A stretch of DNA of 64,000 nt from Anaerovibrio slackiae. GTDB lineage: Bacteria; Bacillota; Negativicutes; Selenomonadales; Selenomonadaceae. The notes under the pieces were generated by a model. That model did not search any database. It saw nothing but the letters and a program-made list of their open reading frames with translations, and had not been told where the DNA came from. Below are positions 32,425-40,526 of the stretch, piece after piece; position 1 is the stretch's first letter, and every line of letters begins with the position of its first letter. The position numbers were made by a program, and so were the translations under genes. The stretch lies in contig NZ_VUNR01000013.1 in NCBI RefSeq assembly GCF_009695585.1, forward strand, positions 1-64,000, read 5' to 3'.

Positions 32425-33061
32425 TTTCCGGGAGAATGGCAGCGTGATTATTGAGGCCGGTGTGCCGAACCTTGACCGGGCAATCAACAGGAAGTATAGC
32501 AAGGTGCTGATCGCCTTCAAGGACGGCAGGAGAATTTCTCCGGAGCAGAGGTCAAAGGCATACGCTCTTATAAAGGAGATTGCTGAATGGATGGGTGATG
32601 CACCCCAGGCGACGAAGGAAACCATGAAGCTGGAGTTCAGGCTGAACCGGATGGAAGGGATGGCAAGGCGGGCGTTCAGCCTGTCTGATGTGGATATGAA
32701 CACGGCTGCCGACTTCATTACATACCTGATAGACTTCATCGTGGAGAACGATATTCCTACCTCGGAGCCGTTGTACAGGTATGCTGAGGATGTAGGCAAG
32801 TATGTATATGCCTGCACCATGAACAAGAAGTGCTGCCTGTGCGGCAGGCCTGCGGAGCTTCACCACTGCGAGGGCAGCAGGATAGGAATGGGAGCTGACA
32901 GGAAAGAGGTTAATCACTTGGGGCGGAGCGTATTGCCACTCTGCCGGGAGCATCACGACAGGATTCACCAGCAGCCGGAGAGGATATTCTTCGAGAAGAC
33001 GCATTTGATACCTGTGACAGCCGACAAGGCAGTGTGCAGGCTGTACAGATTGAAGGAGTGA
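32390..33061 (+). CDS. Putative HNHc nuclease
   Basis: A 223-residue phage protein with a C-terminal HNH-like zinc domain: CCLCGRPAELHHCEG, then VLPLCREHHDRIHQ. The N-terminal two thirds are helical with a short beta start. Homologues accompany RecT and MBL genes in Firmicute phages and may resolve recombination intermediates. It overlaps the MBL gene by 35 bp. GGAGGTGTGACGG precedes the ATG. Confidence 0.8.
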   Translation: MPQELVLGRITDFRENGSVIIEAGVPNLDRAINRKYSKVLIAFKDGRRISPEQRSKAYALIKEIAEWMGDAPQATKETMKLEFRLNRMEGMARRAFSLSDVDMNTAADFITYLIDFIVENDIPTSEPLYRYAEDVGKYVYACTMNKKCCLCGRPAELHHCEGSRIGMGADRKEVNHLGRSVLPLCREHHDRIHQQPERIFFEKTHLIPVTADKAVCRLYRLKE

Positions 33062-33066
33062 GAAGC

Positions 33067-34233
33067 GTGGCTGAGAGAAGGATGTTCTCCAGCAGGGTGA
33101 CAGGGGCGGCAAGGTTTCTCAGGCTGCCGCCATCAGCGCAGGCACTGTACTTTCACCTGGGGCTTTATGCAGATGATGAGGGAATAGCGGAGGGTTTTTC
33201 TGTTGTCGGCATGGTCAGGGGGCGGGATGAGGATTTGTTCCTGCTGGAGGAAAAAGGATTTGTAAAGATACTCAATGAGGATTTGGTCACGTACATCGTT
33301 GACTGGAATGAGTGCAATCAGCTGAGAGCTGATAGGGCCAAGCAGAGCATTTACCATGATTTGCTGGTGGATTATCTGGGGAGACATTCAGAGGAAGGTG
33401 CAGCAACCTACCGTCATGCCGTTGGCGGGGGCTTGCAGGAAGACCATCATGCCGTTGATGGCGATGCACCTGGCGACCATTATGCCGTTGATGGAGCCGT
33501 TTCCGATAGCCGTCATGCCGTTGGCGGCAGAGTGTCAGAAGACTGTCATGCCGTTGACAGCGAATTGTCCGCAGACTGTCAGCAAACCGCGGCGAAATGT
33601 CCGCAGGCTGACAACCAAATGTCAGCAACCTGCCGTCAAAGTGCGGCGGATTGTCCGCAGACTGTCAGCGAGTTGCCGACAAGCCGCGGCGAATTGTCCG
33701 CAGACTGTCAGCAAACCGCGGCGAAATGTCCGCCTAGTATAGTAGAGGATAGTATAGGTAAGTATAGGGGAGTATATACTGCTGCTACTACGAACTATAG
33801 CGATAGTTCGAGAGTTATAGAGCCGCCTGTGGATAACTGTGTGGAAAAGCTGCGGCAGCAGAAGCAGGGTTCCCCCATAAGCAGGAAGGACCCAAGGCTG
33901 GCGGAGGTATTCACCCTCTACCAGGACAACATACACAGCATTCCCAACCAGGTCGAGGCAGACGACCTTGCTTCCCTGTACGACGAATTTGGCCGTGAGT
34001 GGCTGGTTCAGGCAATCAGGGAGGCAGCCAGGGCACGTGCCAGGTCTATCAAGTACATCATCAGCATACTGGAGTCATGGGCGAAAAAAGGCGTATCGGA
34101 GCCGTGGAAGCATCAGGACAAAAAGCGTCCCGCAGGCGGGGCTGTCTTAGAGTTACCCAAAAACAAGCAGCAGAAAACCCATAGCGAGAAGGTAGCTGAC
34201 ATTGCCCAGCAGGCAATTGACATGCTGGGATAG
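33067..34233 (+). CDS. DnaD-like replication initiator with repeat linker
   Basis: A 388-residue protein: an N-terminal winged-helix-like region (residues 1-110, ALYFHLGLYADDEGIAEGF), a repeat-rich linker (about 115-225) and a C-terminal DnaD domain (DPRLAEVFTLYQDNIHSIPN to YIISILESWAKKG). DnaD-type phage proteins open the origin and recruit the helicase loader, whose candidate gene follows. GTG 33067 behind AAGGAGTGAGAAGC is preferred over 33034. The linker DNA carries 33-bp iterons at 33414-33733, a likely origin, as in the lambda O gene. Confidence 0.8.
   Translation: MAERRMFSSRVTGAARFLRLPPSAQALYFHLGLYADDEGIAEGFSVVGMVRGRDEDLFLLEEKGFVKILNEDLVTYIVDWNECNQLRADRAKQSIYHDLLVDYLGRHSEEGAATYRHAVGGGLQEDHHAVDGDAPGDHYAVDGAVSDSRHAVGGRVSEDCHAVDSELSADCQQTAAKCPQADNQMSATCRQSAADCPQTVSELPTSRGELSADCQQTAAKCPPSIVEDSIGKYRGVYTAATTNYSDSSRVIEPPVDNCVEKLRQQKQGSPISRKDPRLAEVFTLYQDNIHSIPNQVEADDLASLYDEFGREWLVQAIREAARARARSIKYIISILESWAKKGVSEPWKHQDKKRPAGGAVLELPKNKQQKTHSEKVADIAQQAIDMLG
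33414..33733 (+). repeat. 33-bp iterons inside the DnaD gene (candidate replication origin)
   Basis: Five in-phase 33-bp units begin at 33414, 33447, 33480, 33513 and 33546 with the core TCATGCCGTTG (TTATGCCGTTG once). They are followed by a 45-bp block at 33560-33604 that is repeated exactly at 33689-33733. The protein region is low in complexity (HAVDG-type repeats), so the conserved DNA is probably what matters. Confidence 0.65.
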
Positions 34234-34258
34234 CTGGCAAGAAAGGAGAATGAGGACC

Positions 34259-34861
34259 ATGAAGAACGAACCGGAAATGATAGTATTCGAGGATAGCGAC
34301 ATAGCAAAAATCAAGGGCGCGCAGATTATCAAGGTTCTGACGCCGTATATGGCAGTATTCCCAAACTGCAAGATTGATGCCACAGGACTTTTGCTGTATT
34401 CCAAGGCACTGATGCCGCTCCGCATCCAGGACCTTGAGGCGGCAATGGTGAAGCTGTTGCAGACATGCAAGTTTTTCCCCAGCGTGGCAGAGATATTCGA
34501 GGCCGCCGACAGCGTAAACGGGTATGTGGAGGCCATCAATGGCAGCAGGCTGCCTACTCCGGCAGAGGCATGGGCGGAGGCCATGCGCAACGTGAGGGAG
34601 TTTTCCTTGTACAGGCCGTGGGTTTATTCCTGTCCGGAGGTTGAGAAGACTGTGGAGCAGTTCGGCAGGTATGAGCTGGCCATGCTGGAGGCAAAGGACG
34701 TGAATATAGCCAGGGCGCAGTTCATGCGCATCTATGAGAGCGTTGTCAGCCGCAGCCGTGGTGACTGGGAGAACCGCAGGGCACTGGAGGCACTGAACAA
34801 CAGCAATGCGCATCTGCTTTTGCAGCGGATTGACGCCGTCAAGCAGATAGAGGGGGTGTGA
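34259..34861 (+). CDS. Putative helicase loader/inhibitor (G39P-like)
   Basis: A 200-residue helical protein directly after the DnaD-like gene. The opening (AQIIKVLTPYMAVFPNCKID followed by KLLQTCKFFPSVAEIFEAAD) resembles phage helicase loader/inhibitor proteins such as G39P of SPP1. No ATP-binding loop is present, so it is not DnaC-like. GAAAGGAGAATGAGGACC before ATG 34259 supports this start. The family call is tentative and rests on position and pattern. Confidence 0.55.
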   Translation: MKNEPEMIVFEDSDIAKIKGAQIIKVLTPYMAVFPNCKIDATGLLLYSKALMPLRIQDLEAAMVKLLQTCKFFPSVAEIFEAADSVNGYVEAINGSRLPTPAEAWAEAMRNVREFSLYRPWVYSCPEVEKTVEQFGRYELAMLEAKDVNIARAQFMRIYESVVSRSRGDWENRRALEALNNSNAHLLLQRIDAVKQIEGV

Positions 34862-34865
34862 GATT

Positions 34866-35594
34866 ATGGCAAAGCTGGCGAAGAAAATCAAGCTGAACAA
34901 GTTGATTACTGCGGACAAGCAGCACATGAAGGAAACGGCCGGCGGCAGGGTAAAGCCGTTATCTGTGAGAAGGGCAAGGGCGGCAAGCCACATTGACAAG
35001 AAGACCGACTATATCCCGAAGGAGAACCTTGAGAGGATTATAGGTGTTGCCAGGGCTCATGCTTTGTGGTTGCACATGGATGTGCTGAAGCACACCTTTG
35101 GCTTTACCGGCAAGCAGCTCATTGAATACCATGACAGGCTGCAAGGGGTACTAACCTACGCCATCGATGATACCAGCGGAGGCACCGTGGAGGACATTAT
35201 CCATGTTACTGTTCATGGCAGCAGAAAGGAAGATGCAGGCAACATGGGCTACCCGGAGTATGAGCAGCCTGTTTTTGACCCGAATGGGAAGCTGTATGAC
35301 TACTACGCTGACAAGTATTGCAGCGTGGAACGTTGCCTGTCTGAGTACAAGCAGATGCAGAGAACATTCATAGAGTTCGACAAGTGCGAGGTGGCTTCTA
35401 TGCTGGTGCTCAAGGATTATTTCGGGTTTGCCCATATCCGGTTGCGCCGGTTTGTTGAGAATTTGCGTGAATCATTCCGGAACGCTACCTGGAAGCTTTA
35501 CGAAGCGAAAATCAGGTATTTTGAGAAGCTGTGTAAGACAGATTTTGGTGAGTTTGCTGCCATCAAGGGCGGTAAGGGCGTGTTCTGGTACTGA
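34866..35594 (+). CDS. Hypothetical phage protein
   Basis: A 242-residue protein with a basic N-terminus (AKLAKKIKLNKLITADKQ) and a helical core. I do not recognise the family. It follows the helicase-loader candidate by 4 bases behind AGGGGGTGTGAGATT and precedes the pentapeptide gene, so a replication or early function is possible. The C-terminus ends in GGKGVFWY. Confidence 0.5.
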   Translation: MAKLAKKIKLNKLITADKQHMKETAGGRVKPLSVRRARAASHIDKKTDYIPKENLERIIGVARAHALWLHMDVLKHTFGFTGKQLIEYHDRLQGVLTYAIDDTSGGTVEDIIHVTVHGSRKEDAGNMGYPEYEQPVFDPNGKLYDYYADKYCSVERCLSEYKQMQRTFIEFDKCEVASMLVLKDYFGFAHIRLRRFVENLRESFRNATWKLYEAKIRYFEKLCKTDFGEFAAIKGGKGVFWY

Positions 35595-35611
35595 TGGCAG
35601 GAGGGATAACA

Positions 35612-36235
35612 ATGGAGCAAGAAAAGTTAAACGAAATCATAGCTAGCCATGGCAGATGGCTACAAGATAAAGGTGGAAAACGTGCTTGCCTAGAGTGGGC
35701 TGACTTGCGCGGGGCTTGTCTAGAGTGGGCTGACTTGCGCGGGGCTGACTTAGAGGGGGCTAGACTAGAGGGGGCTGACTTGCGCGGGGCTTGCCTAGAT
35801 AGGGCTTACTTGCGCGGGGCTTGCCTAGATAGGGCTTGCTTGCGCGGGGCTGACTTGCGCGGGGCTTACCTGTGCAAGGCTTACCTAAAGGGGGCTGACC
35901 TAGAGGGGGCTGACTTGCGCGGGGCTTGCCTAGAGGGGGCTGACTTGCGCGGGGCTTGCCTAGATATGGCTAGACTAGAGGGGGCTGACCTGCCGATAGG
36001 TGTATATCAAATTGTGGGACCTGGTAGCTGTAATCGTTGCACCACCTATGACGTTATCAATGACCAGATAGTGTGCGGGTGCTGGAACGATAGAAATGGA
36101 AACCATCTCGACTCATTTATTAAACGAATTGAGGAAGTTTATGGACCAAAAGGGGAAAATCCTAACTCAAAATATTATGCAGAATATATGTCTGCGGTTG
36201 CCTTTTTTAAAGCTATGAAGGAGTTAAAAAAATGA
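35612..36235 (+). CDS. Pentapeptide-repeat protein
   Basis: A 207-residue protein whose residues 20-125 consist of tandem A(D/C)L-x-x pentapeptides (WADLRGADLEGARLEGADLR and so on), predicted to form a right-handed quadrilateral beta helix. The C-terminal 80 residues form a separate domain. Some such proteins mimic DNA and bind gyrase; whether this one does is unknown. The DNA repeats (GGGGCTGACTTGCGC) are nearly identical, which favours copy-number change by slippage. GGCAGGAGGGATAACA precedes ATG 35612. Confidence 0.85.
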   Translation: MEQEKLNEIIASHGRWLQDKGGKRACLEWADLRGACLEWADLRGADLEGARLEGADLRGACLDRAYLRGACLDRACLRGADLRGAYLCKAYLKGADLEGADLRGACLEGADLRGACLDMARLEGADLPIGVYQIVGPGSCNRCTTYDVINDQIVCGCWNDRNGNHLDSFIKRIEEVYGPKGENPNSKYYAEYMSAVAFFKAMKELKK

Positions 36236-36339
36236 GTAAAAGTATAAGTGTTGTTTTAAACGCCCACATTACGGGGATAAATTTAAAGGGTATGAACTGC
36301 CCCAGGAAAAAATTGACGAACTGGCTGATAGGGGGATAA
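36232..36339 (+). CDS. Possible 35-residue protein
   Basis: A short frame starting in ATGA overlap with the pentapeptide gene (MSKSISVVLNAHITG and onward). Position and overlap are typical of a real phage gene, but the length is small and no family is recognised. Confidence 0.3.
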   Translation: MSKSISVVLNAHITGINLKGMNCPRKKLTNWLIGG

Positions 36340-36343
36340 GCGG

Positions 36344-36781
36344 ATGAGCAAGTATAAGAGCGTCAAGACGGTCATTGACGGTATAAAATTTGATTCCAAG
36401 GCGGAGGGGGAGTTTTATCTGTACCTCAGGCGCAAGGAGGATAAAGGCGAGATAGCTCTGATTGGTGTGCATCCAAAGGTCAGGCTCCAGGATAAATTCT
36501 CTTTAGCTGGTAAAACATACCCGGCCATAACATACGCACCTGACTTTCATGTTGAGTTTGTTGACGGCAGGGAATTGTATTTCGACGTCAAAGGAATGTC
36601 GACGCCGGTCGCCTTGCTGAAGTACAAGATGTATATGCACCTGCAATATACAAGGCCGGAGTTTGCGCGTGTGCCCCTGCTGTGGGTGAAGCTGGAGCGC
36701 GGGCTGTGGATGGATTATTTTTCCGGCAAGCCTATCAATCTGGACGGGGAGTGTGACGGCCATGAACGTGGCACTCATTGA
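36344..36781 (+). CDS. DUF1064 protein
   Basis: A 145-residue protein of the DUF1064 family, related to small phage endonucleases of the PD-(D/E)XK type: FDSKAEGEFYLYL with Glu, YAPDFHVEF with Asp, and LYFDVKG with the final Asp-x-Lys pair. Probably a nuclease in replication or recombination. The 3' end overlaps the radical SAM gene by 20 bp. Confidence 0.8.
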   Translation: MSKYKSVKTVIDGIKFDSKAEGEFYLYLRRKEDKGEIALIGVHPKVRLQDKFSLAGKTYPAITYAPDFHVEFVDGRELYFDVKGMSTPVALLKYKMYMHLQYTRPEFARVPLLWVKLERGLWMDYFSGKPINLDGECDGHERGTH

Positions 36782-37682
36782 TGTGGATTTGCCCAGGAAC
36801 GGCAAGGTTAAGTTCCCGACATTGACATTGATGAAAATATCAGCATACTGCAAGGCAAGAGGTGATAGTGTTCATCTGCTGACTGTTGATGAATACCTAT
36901 CCGGAGATTTGTTCAACAGGTACGATAAGGCATACGCCAGCTGTATATTTTCTAAAAATGCGCAAAAGGCGAAGCTGCTTGCAGATATGGGCGTTATTGT
37001 TGGCGGCAGCGGATATGATATAAATAAACGCCTGCCAGATGAGATTGAGCATATAATGCCGGATTATTCCCTGTATGGTATCACTGATACTGCCTACGGG
37101 TTCCTGACAAGAGGCTGCCCGCGGGGCTGTCCATTCTGTATTGTTGCAGGGAAAGAAGGACAACAGAGCAGGAAAGTAGCTGATTTATCAGAATGGTGGT
37201 CGGGACAAAAGAACATAAAGCTGTTGGATCCGAATTTGCTGGCGTGCAGCAGCCACATGGAGCTCATGCACCAGCTGATTGAAAGCGGGGCAAATATTGA
37301 TATTACTCAGGGGCTGGATATTAGATTATTGAACGATGATAACTTGCAGCTGATAAACAACATGAAAATCAAGATGCTGCACTTTGCCTGGGACAATCCT
37401 AACGATAAAAGCACCCAGCAAGCCCTGCAAAAATTCCGAGAAAAATCCATAATCGATGCAAGAAAAGTCGGTGTTTATGTGCTGACCAACTACTGGAGCA
37501 CGCTGGAGGATGATTTGAAGCGCATATACTGGCTTCGTGATAACGGCTACAGCCCGTATGTGATGATTTACGACAAGGACCATGCACCGGTAGAAATACG
37601 GCTCTTGCAACGTTGGGTGAACAACAAGATTATATTTAAAAGTGTTGATAAGTTTGAGGACTATGACAGGCGCATCGGTTAG
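36762..37682 (+). CDS. Phage radical SAM protein
   Basis: A 306-residue radical SAM-type protein: an N-terminal cobalamin-binding-like region, then the cluster motif CPRGCPFC (about residue 125; CxxxCxxC) and a TIM-barrel-like remainder. The chemistry is unknown; similar proteins occur in Firmicute and other phages and could modify nucleotides, DNA or tRNA. ATG 36762 has GGGGAGTG upstream. It is an isolated radical SAM gene in the early operon with no obvious partner or substrate gene nearby. Confidence 0.8.
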   Translation: MNVALIDVDLPRNGKVKFPTLTLMKISAYCKARGDSVHLLTVDEYLSGDLFNRYDKAYASCIFSKNAQKAKLLADMGVIVGGSGYDINKRLPDEIEHIMPDYSLYGITDTAYGFLTRGCPRGCPFCIVAGKEGQQSRKVADLSEWWSGQKNIKLLDPNLLACSSHMELMHQLIESGANIDITQGLDIRLLNDDNLQLINNMKIKMLHFAWDNPNDKSTQQALQKFREKSIIDARKVGVYVLTNYWSTLEDDLKRIYWLRDNGYSPYVMIYDKDHAPVEIRLLQRWVNNKIIFKSVDKFEDYDRRIG

Positions 37683-37706
37683 ATGATGCAGTGAGGAGGA
37701 TGTAAA

Positions 37707-38009
37707 ATGACTAACGAAGAATTCCTGAGAAAATTTGATGCACATGAAGAATTCAGCGAGAAAGAAATTGAAGATATGTGCTGGGGATTTATTGGCGATT
37801 GTGTCAGTGAGGACATCATTGAACAGGGGGACTGGACTATTGATAAAAGAACAGTATTCAAGGTGAACAGCAGGTTTTTTGGCGTTTATTGGACGGACGG
37901 TGCAACAGAGCAGCAGGAAGATTGTAGAGAGTTCCCTGATTATCCAACAGAATTACGCAGAGTTGAGAAGATGGTATATGACTATGTACCAATCAAGGAG
38001 GACAAATAA
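37707..38009 (+). CDS. Hypothetical phage protein
   Basis: A 100-residue acidic protein (MTNEEFLRKFDAHEEFSEKE and onward). No family recognised. GTGAGGAGGATGTAAA before the ATG and a one-base overlap with the next gene indicate a real operon member. Confidence 0.55.
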   Translation: MTNEEFLRKFDAHEEFSEKEIEDMCWGFIGDCVSEDIIEQGDWTIDKRTVFKVNSRFFGVYWTDGATEQQEDCREFPDYPTELRRVEKMVYDYVPIKEDK

Positions 38010-38275
38010 TGAATAAGATGGAAGATGTGGCAAAACTGTTAGGCTTGGAGCTTGGACAGTTTTTCATGATTGACTCAGACGTGTTTGAAACATCAATTTT
38101 CTATTTAGAAACTAACGGGCTTCATATCATAGACATAGGAACAGAGGAATTTGACAATGCTGATACCGCTTGCCTATTGATTGCTTTGCTAAGAGGTGTC
38201 GAAACAATCACCCGGGTTGTAGATTGGAAGCCGTTTGAGGAGTGCGAAGCATATGAAGATAAGGGAGATAGATAA
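38009..38275 (+). CDS. Hypothetical phage protein
   Basis: An 88-residue acidic protein (MNKMEDVAKLLGLELGQFFM and onward). The opening resembles short phage proteins that start with a small helical motif; no function can be assigned. AAGGAGGACAAATA precedes the ATG. It overlaps the next gene by 23 bp. Confidence 0.55.
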   Translation: MNKMEDVAKLLGLELGQFFMIDSDVFETSIFYLETNGLHIIDIGTEEFDNADTACLLIALLRGVETITRVVDWKPFEECEAYEDKGDR

Positions 38276-38477
38276 CGGCTGCATCCAGACTTACGACCTT
38301 GTTGATGGCTACAGATTAAAGAGATGGTGCCATAGGTGTAAGAAATATGTGGCGTTTATAAAGGTGCTCACAACAATAGAGGCGCCTGAAGGAAATGTTG
38401 AGAGATATTGCCCGTATTGCTGCGAGTGCTATCATAGAATCCAAAAGGAGAATGAAGAAAATGACAAACAGAGATAA
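38253..38477 (+). CDS. Small zinc-ribbon protein
   Basis: A 74-residue protein with two CxxC knuckles (WCHRCKKYVAF and RYCPYCCECYH) separated by a beta-rich stretch, the pattern of a zinc ribbon. GAGGAGTGCGAAGCAT precedes ATG 38253. It may bind nucleic acid, but its role is unknown. Confidence 0.6.
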   Translation: MKIREIDNGCIQTYDLVDGYRLKRWCHRCKKYVAFIKVLTTIEAPEGNVERYCPYCCECYHRIQKENEENDKQR

Positions 38478-39087
38478 GATTAACGCACTGTCAAACATAG
38501 AATTGGCTGGATTTTTTGGCAAAAATGGAATGAAATGCTCACTTTGTGTTTATAGGCGCAAAAGGTGTTTTGACAAAAATTGTGCAGAGGGCATAAAGGC
38601 ATGGCTGGATGCTCCAAGCAACAAATCATCACGCAAGAGATTAGCGGTTAAACCAGAAAATCCACCTGCTATCAAAGATAATTTGGCCAAGGTTGTTGCA
38701 GGCGATTTGGCGGAGATGTTTGAGGATATGATTACCAAGAAGCACAAGACTGTACCACGGCAGAAGCCGGATGCAGACAGCAAGGAAGACATTGAGTCAT
38801 TAAAAGAGCTATTCAAAGGTGCTGAAATTATGAACCCTATTGACTGGGAAATACTGGATATTCCCGCCCTTGGCGCGAAAACCTATATGGTAGTGTTTAA
38901 CGATGTTAATGAATTGGTAATTTTGGAGAACAAATTTATGGTAAGCGATATTGAGTTATGGATGCTGGCCCAGGGAAGATTGTTTACCGACCGCTGGAGT
39001 GCTGAGATGTACCTGAAGAAGTGCACTGGGGTTGTCAGCGCTATGAAGGCGCAGCTCCAGGTACTCACTAAGGAGGATAGCTTATGA
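38461..39087 (+). CDS. Hypothetical phage protein with Cys-rich N-terminus
   Basis: A 208-residue protein. The N-terminal 50 residues carry four Cys (CSLCVYRRKRCFDKNC), a possible metal site. The middle is helical and charged; the C-terminal part (ILDIPALGAKTYMVVFNDV) is a separate domain. No family recognised. AAAAGGAGAATGAAGAAA before ATG 38461 supports the start. Confidence 0.55.
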   Translation: MTNRDKINALSNIELAGFFGKNGMKCSLCVYRRKRCFDKNCAEGIKAWLDAPSNKSSRKRLAVKPENPPAIKDNLAKVVAGDLAEMFEDMITKKHKTVPRQKPDADSKEDIESLKELFKGAEIMNPIDWEILDIPALGAKTYMVVFNDVNELVILENKFMVSDIELWMLAQGRLFTDRWSAEMYLKKCTGVVSAMKAQLQVLTKEDSL

Positions 39088-39305
39088 GCAGAAAGAATTG
39101 TGATGATTGTGCATACCGGTGCAGCTGCCGCGGAGTCAGGAAGGCGCAGGCAGCCAGCCTTGGGTATTGCTTTGATTATGAACAGGCAGATAGCTGGTCA
39201 AATCATATTGATGCTATATGCGCCCTGGCTATTGCCACTGTACTGATAGGCATGGGATTGGCTGCGATGCTGCACATCAGCCTGTGGATACTGGAAGCGA
39301 TATAG
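39084..39305 (+). CDS. Small membrane protein with Cys-rich N-terminus
   Basis: A 73-residue protein with Cys in NCDDCAYRCSCRG at the N-terminus and one membrane segment (about residues 45-70, ICALAIATVLIGMGLAAMLH). It starts in ATGA overlap with the previous gene. Function unknown. Confidence 0.5.
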   Translation: MSRKNCDDCAYRCSCRGVRKAQAASLGYCFDYEQADSWSNHIDAICALAIATVLIGMGLAAMLHISLWILEAI

Positions 39306-39332
39306 TTTAATAAAAAGAGGAAGGTGAAGACG

Positions 39333-39671
39333 ATGGATGAGGAATATATGGAATACATATCGTATGTCGGAAAAATTATTGACAAACGGACAAAGCTAGA
39401 ACAGCTGGCGGAGGAAGCGGCGGAGCTTTCCAAGGCGTGCTTAAAGCTGATTAGGGCAAGCGGCTTCAGCAACAATGTGACGCCGGTCGACAGGGAGGAA
39501 GCATTACGGAACCTTCGTGAGGAATTCGCAGATGTGAATATGTGCTACTACCTACTTTTCAGGAGCTATGAGACAAGGCAGTCTATCATAATGAGGCCAA
39601 AATGGAAACGCTGGGCGCTCCGCTTAGGTTATCCAGGAAAAGGTAAGGAAGGTGAGGAACAGAATGGATGA
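39333..39671 (+). CDS. MazG-like nucleotide pyrophosphohydrolase
   Basis: A 112-residue all-alpha protein with the MazG/dUTPase-superfamily metal motif spread as QLAEEAAELSKACLK and REEFADVNMCYYLL (E-E-x-x-E and E-x-x-D patterns). It probably hydrolyses nucleoside triphosphates to shape the nucleotide pool. ATG 39333 is preferred over an upstream GTG because GAGGAAGGTGAAGACG precedes it. It overlaps the next small gene by 8 bp. Confidence 0.75.
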   Translation: MDEEYMEYISYVGKIIDKRTKLEQLAEEAAELSKACLKLIRASGFSNNVTPVDREEALRNLREEFADVNMCYYLLFRSYETRQSIIMRPKWKRWALRLGYPGKGKEGEEQNG

Positions 39672-39807
39672 ACAGGAATACTATCAGAAACGTAAGGAAA
39701 TCATAGAGATGTTCAAGCAGCACCAGCTGCAATCCAGGGAGGCAACATCCCGATTGAAGGAGCTGGAAATGGAATACCGGAAGATAAGCCGCAAGGCTAA
39801 GAAGTGA
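39664..39807 (+). CDS. Small coiled-coil protein
   Basis: A 47-residue, highly charged helical protein (MDEQEYYQKRKEIIEMFKQH and onward) that overlaps the MazG-like gene. GGAAGGTGAGGAACAGA precedes the ATG. Possibly a small regulator; the function is unknown. Confidence 0.5.
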   Translation: MDEQEYYQKRKEIIEMFKQHQLQSREATSRLKELEMEYRKISRKAKK

Positions 39808-39828
39808 AGAAGGGGAGTGTGACATGAT

Positions 39829-40332
39829 ATGAAAGGTAATAAGAATGATTGTGTGACACTCGCACAAAATCACTTGTCCAATATGGTTTACTACCAAAAG
39901 TTCCTGGACAACGCGGCAGCAGATATGGAGGATATAAGGCACAGGCTTGAGTCTGTGCCCGTTGCTGTGTCACATTATGGCATAGACGGTACAAAAGGCA
40001 GCGGTGGTGATGGTATGATTGGTGTTGAGGCCGAGGCGGAGAGGCGTATATTGCTCATGTCGCAGCTGGTCAGCTTGGAGAAAAGCACAACGGAAACGGC
40101 CTCGCTCCTGGGCAAGCTGGAAGCCGCCATCATGCTACTGCCCAAGCTGGAGAAAGATGTAGTGGAAACAGTTTACAAGAACGGCATCCGCATAGAGAAA
40201 GCAAAGGACATTCATCACATGTCAGAGCGTACCTGCCGCAGGGTGTGCCGTCAGGCAGTGTGCAAGATTGCAGTAACATTATATGGTGCGGCTGCTGCCA
40301 GGGAGATATTTTTTGCTCGGGCAGTAGAATGA
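39829..40332 (+). CDS. Putative late transcription regulator (sigma-like HTH)
   Basis: A 167-residue protein whose C-terminal third has a sigma-70 region 4-like helix-turn-helix (LPKLEKDVVETVYKNGI, KDIHHMSERTCRRVCRQAVC). This is the pattern and location (last early gene, in front of the terminase genes) of ArpU/RinA-type activators that switch on the late genes. Its target would be the promoter region at about 40390. The family call is by pattern and position. Confidence 0.65.
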   Translation: MKGNKNDCVTLAQNHLSNMVYYQKFLDNAAADMEDIRHRLESVPVAVSHYGIDGTKGSGGDGMIGVEAEAERRILLMSQLVSLEKSTTETASLLGKLEAAIMLLPKLEKDVVETVYKNGIRIEKAKDIHHMSERTCRRVCRQAVCKIAVTLYGAAAAREIFFARAVE

Positions 40333-40393
40333 ATAGTCAATGCGTAAAAGTAGGTTGGCCAAAAAATGGCGGATATGACACTGCAACCTGTGA

Positions 40394-40399
40394 TATAAT
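40394..40399 (+). promoter_or_regulatory. Extended -10 promoter before the late genes
   Basis: TGATATAAT at 40391-40399 is an extended -10 (TG-A-TATAAT) without a recognisable -35, as expected for an activator-dependent late promoter. Confidence 0.55.
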
Positions 40400-40405
40400 A
40401 TAAAC

Positions 40406-40498
40406 TGTCAGTAGTTGGGAATTGACGCAAGCTTCATAGTCCTCCTTTTTATAAAACATTTCCGGAAAAGGCACTCCAGCAACAGGGGGTGCCTTTTT
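40406..40498 (+). ncRNA. Putative short leader or sRNA before terminase
   Basis: From the expected start near 40406 a roughly 93-base RNA runs to a terminator (GGCACTCC 40470-40477 against GGGGTGCC with one G-U, then five Ts). It contains TAGTCCTCCTTTT at about 40438-40450, complementary to a Shine-Dalgarno site. There is no coding frame of note. It could be a stand-alone small RNA or an attenuated late leader. Confidence 0.5.
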
Positions 40499-40526
40499 AC
40501 TTGCAAAAAAGTTAGGTGGTGAGCGT

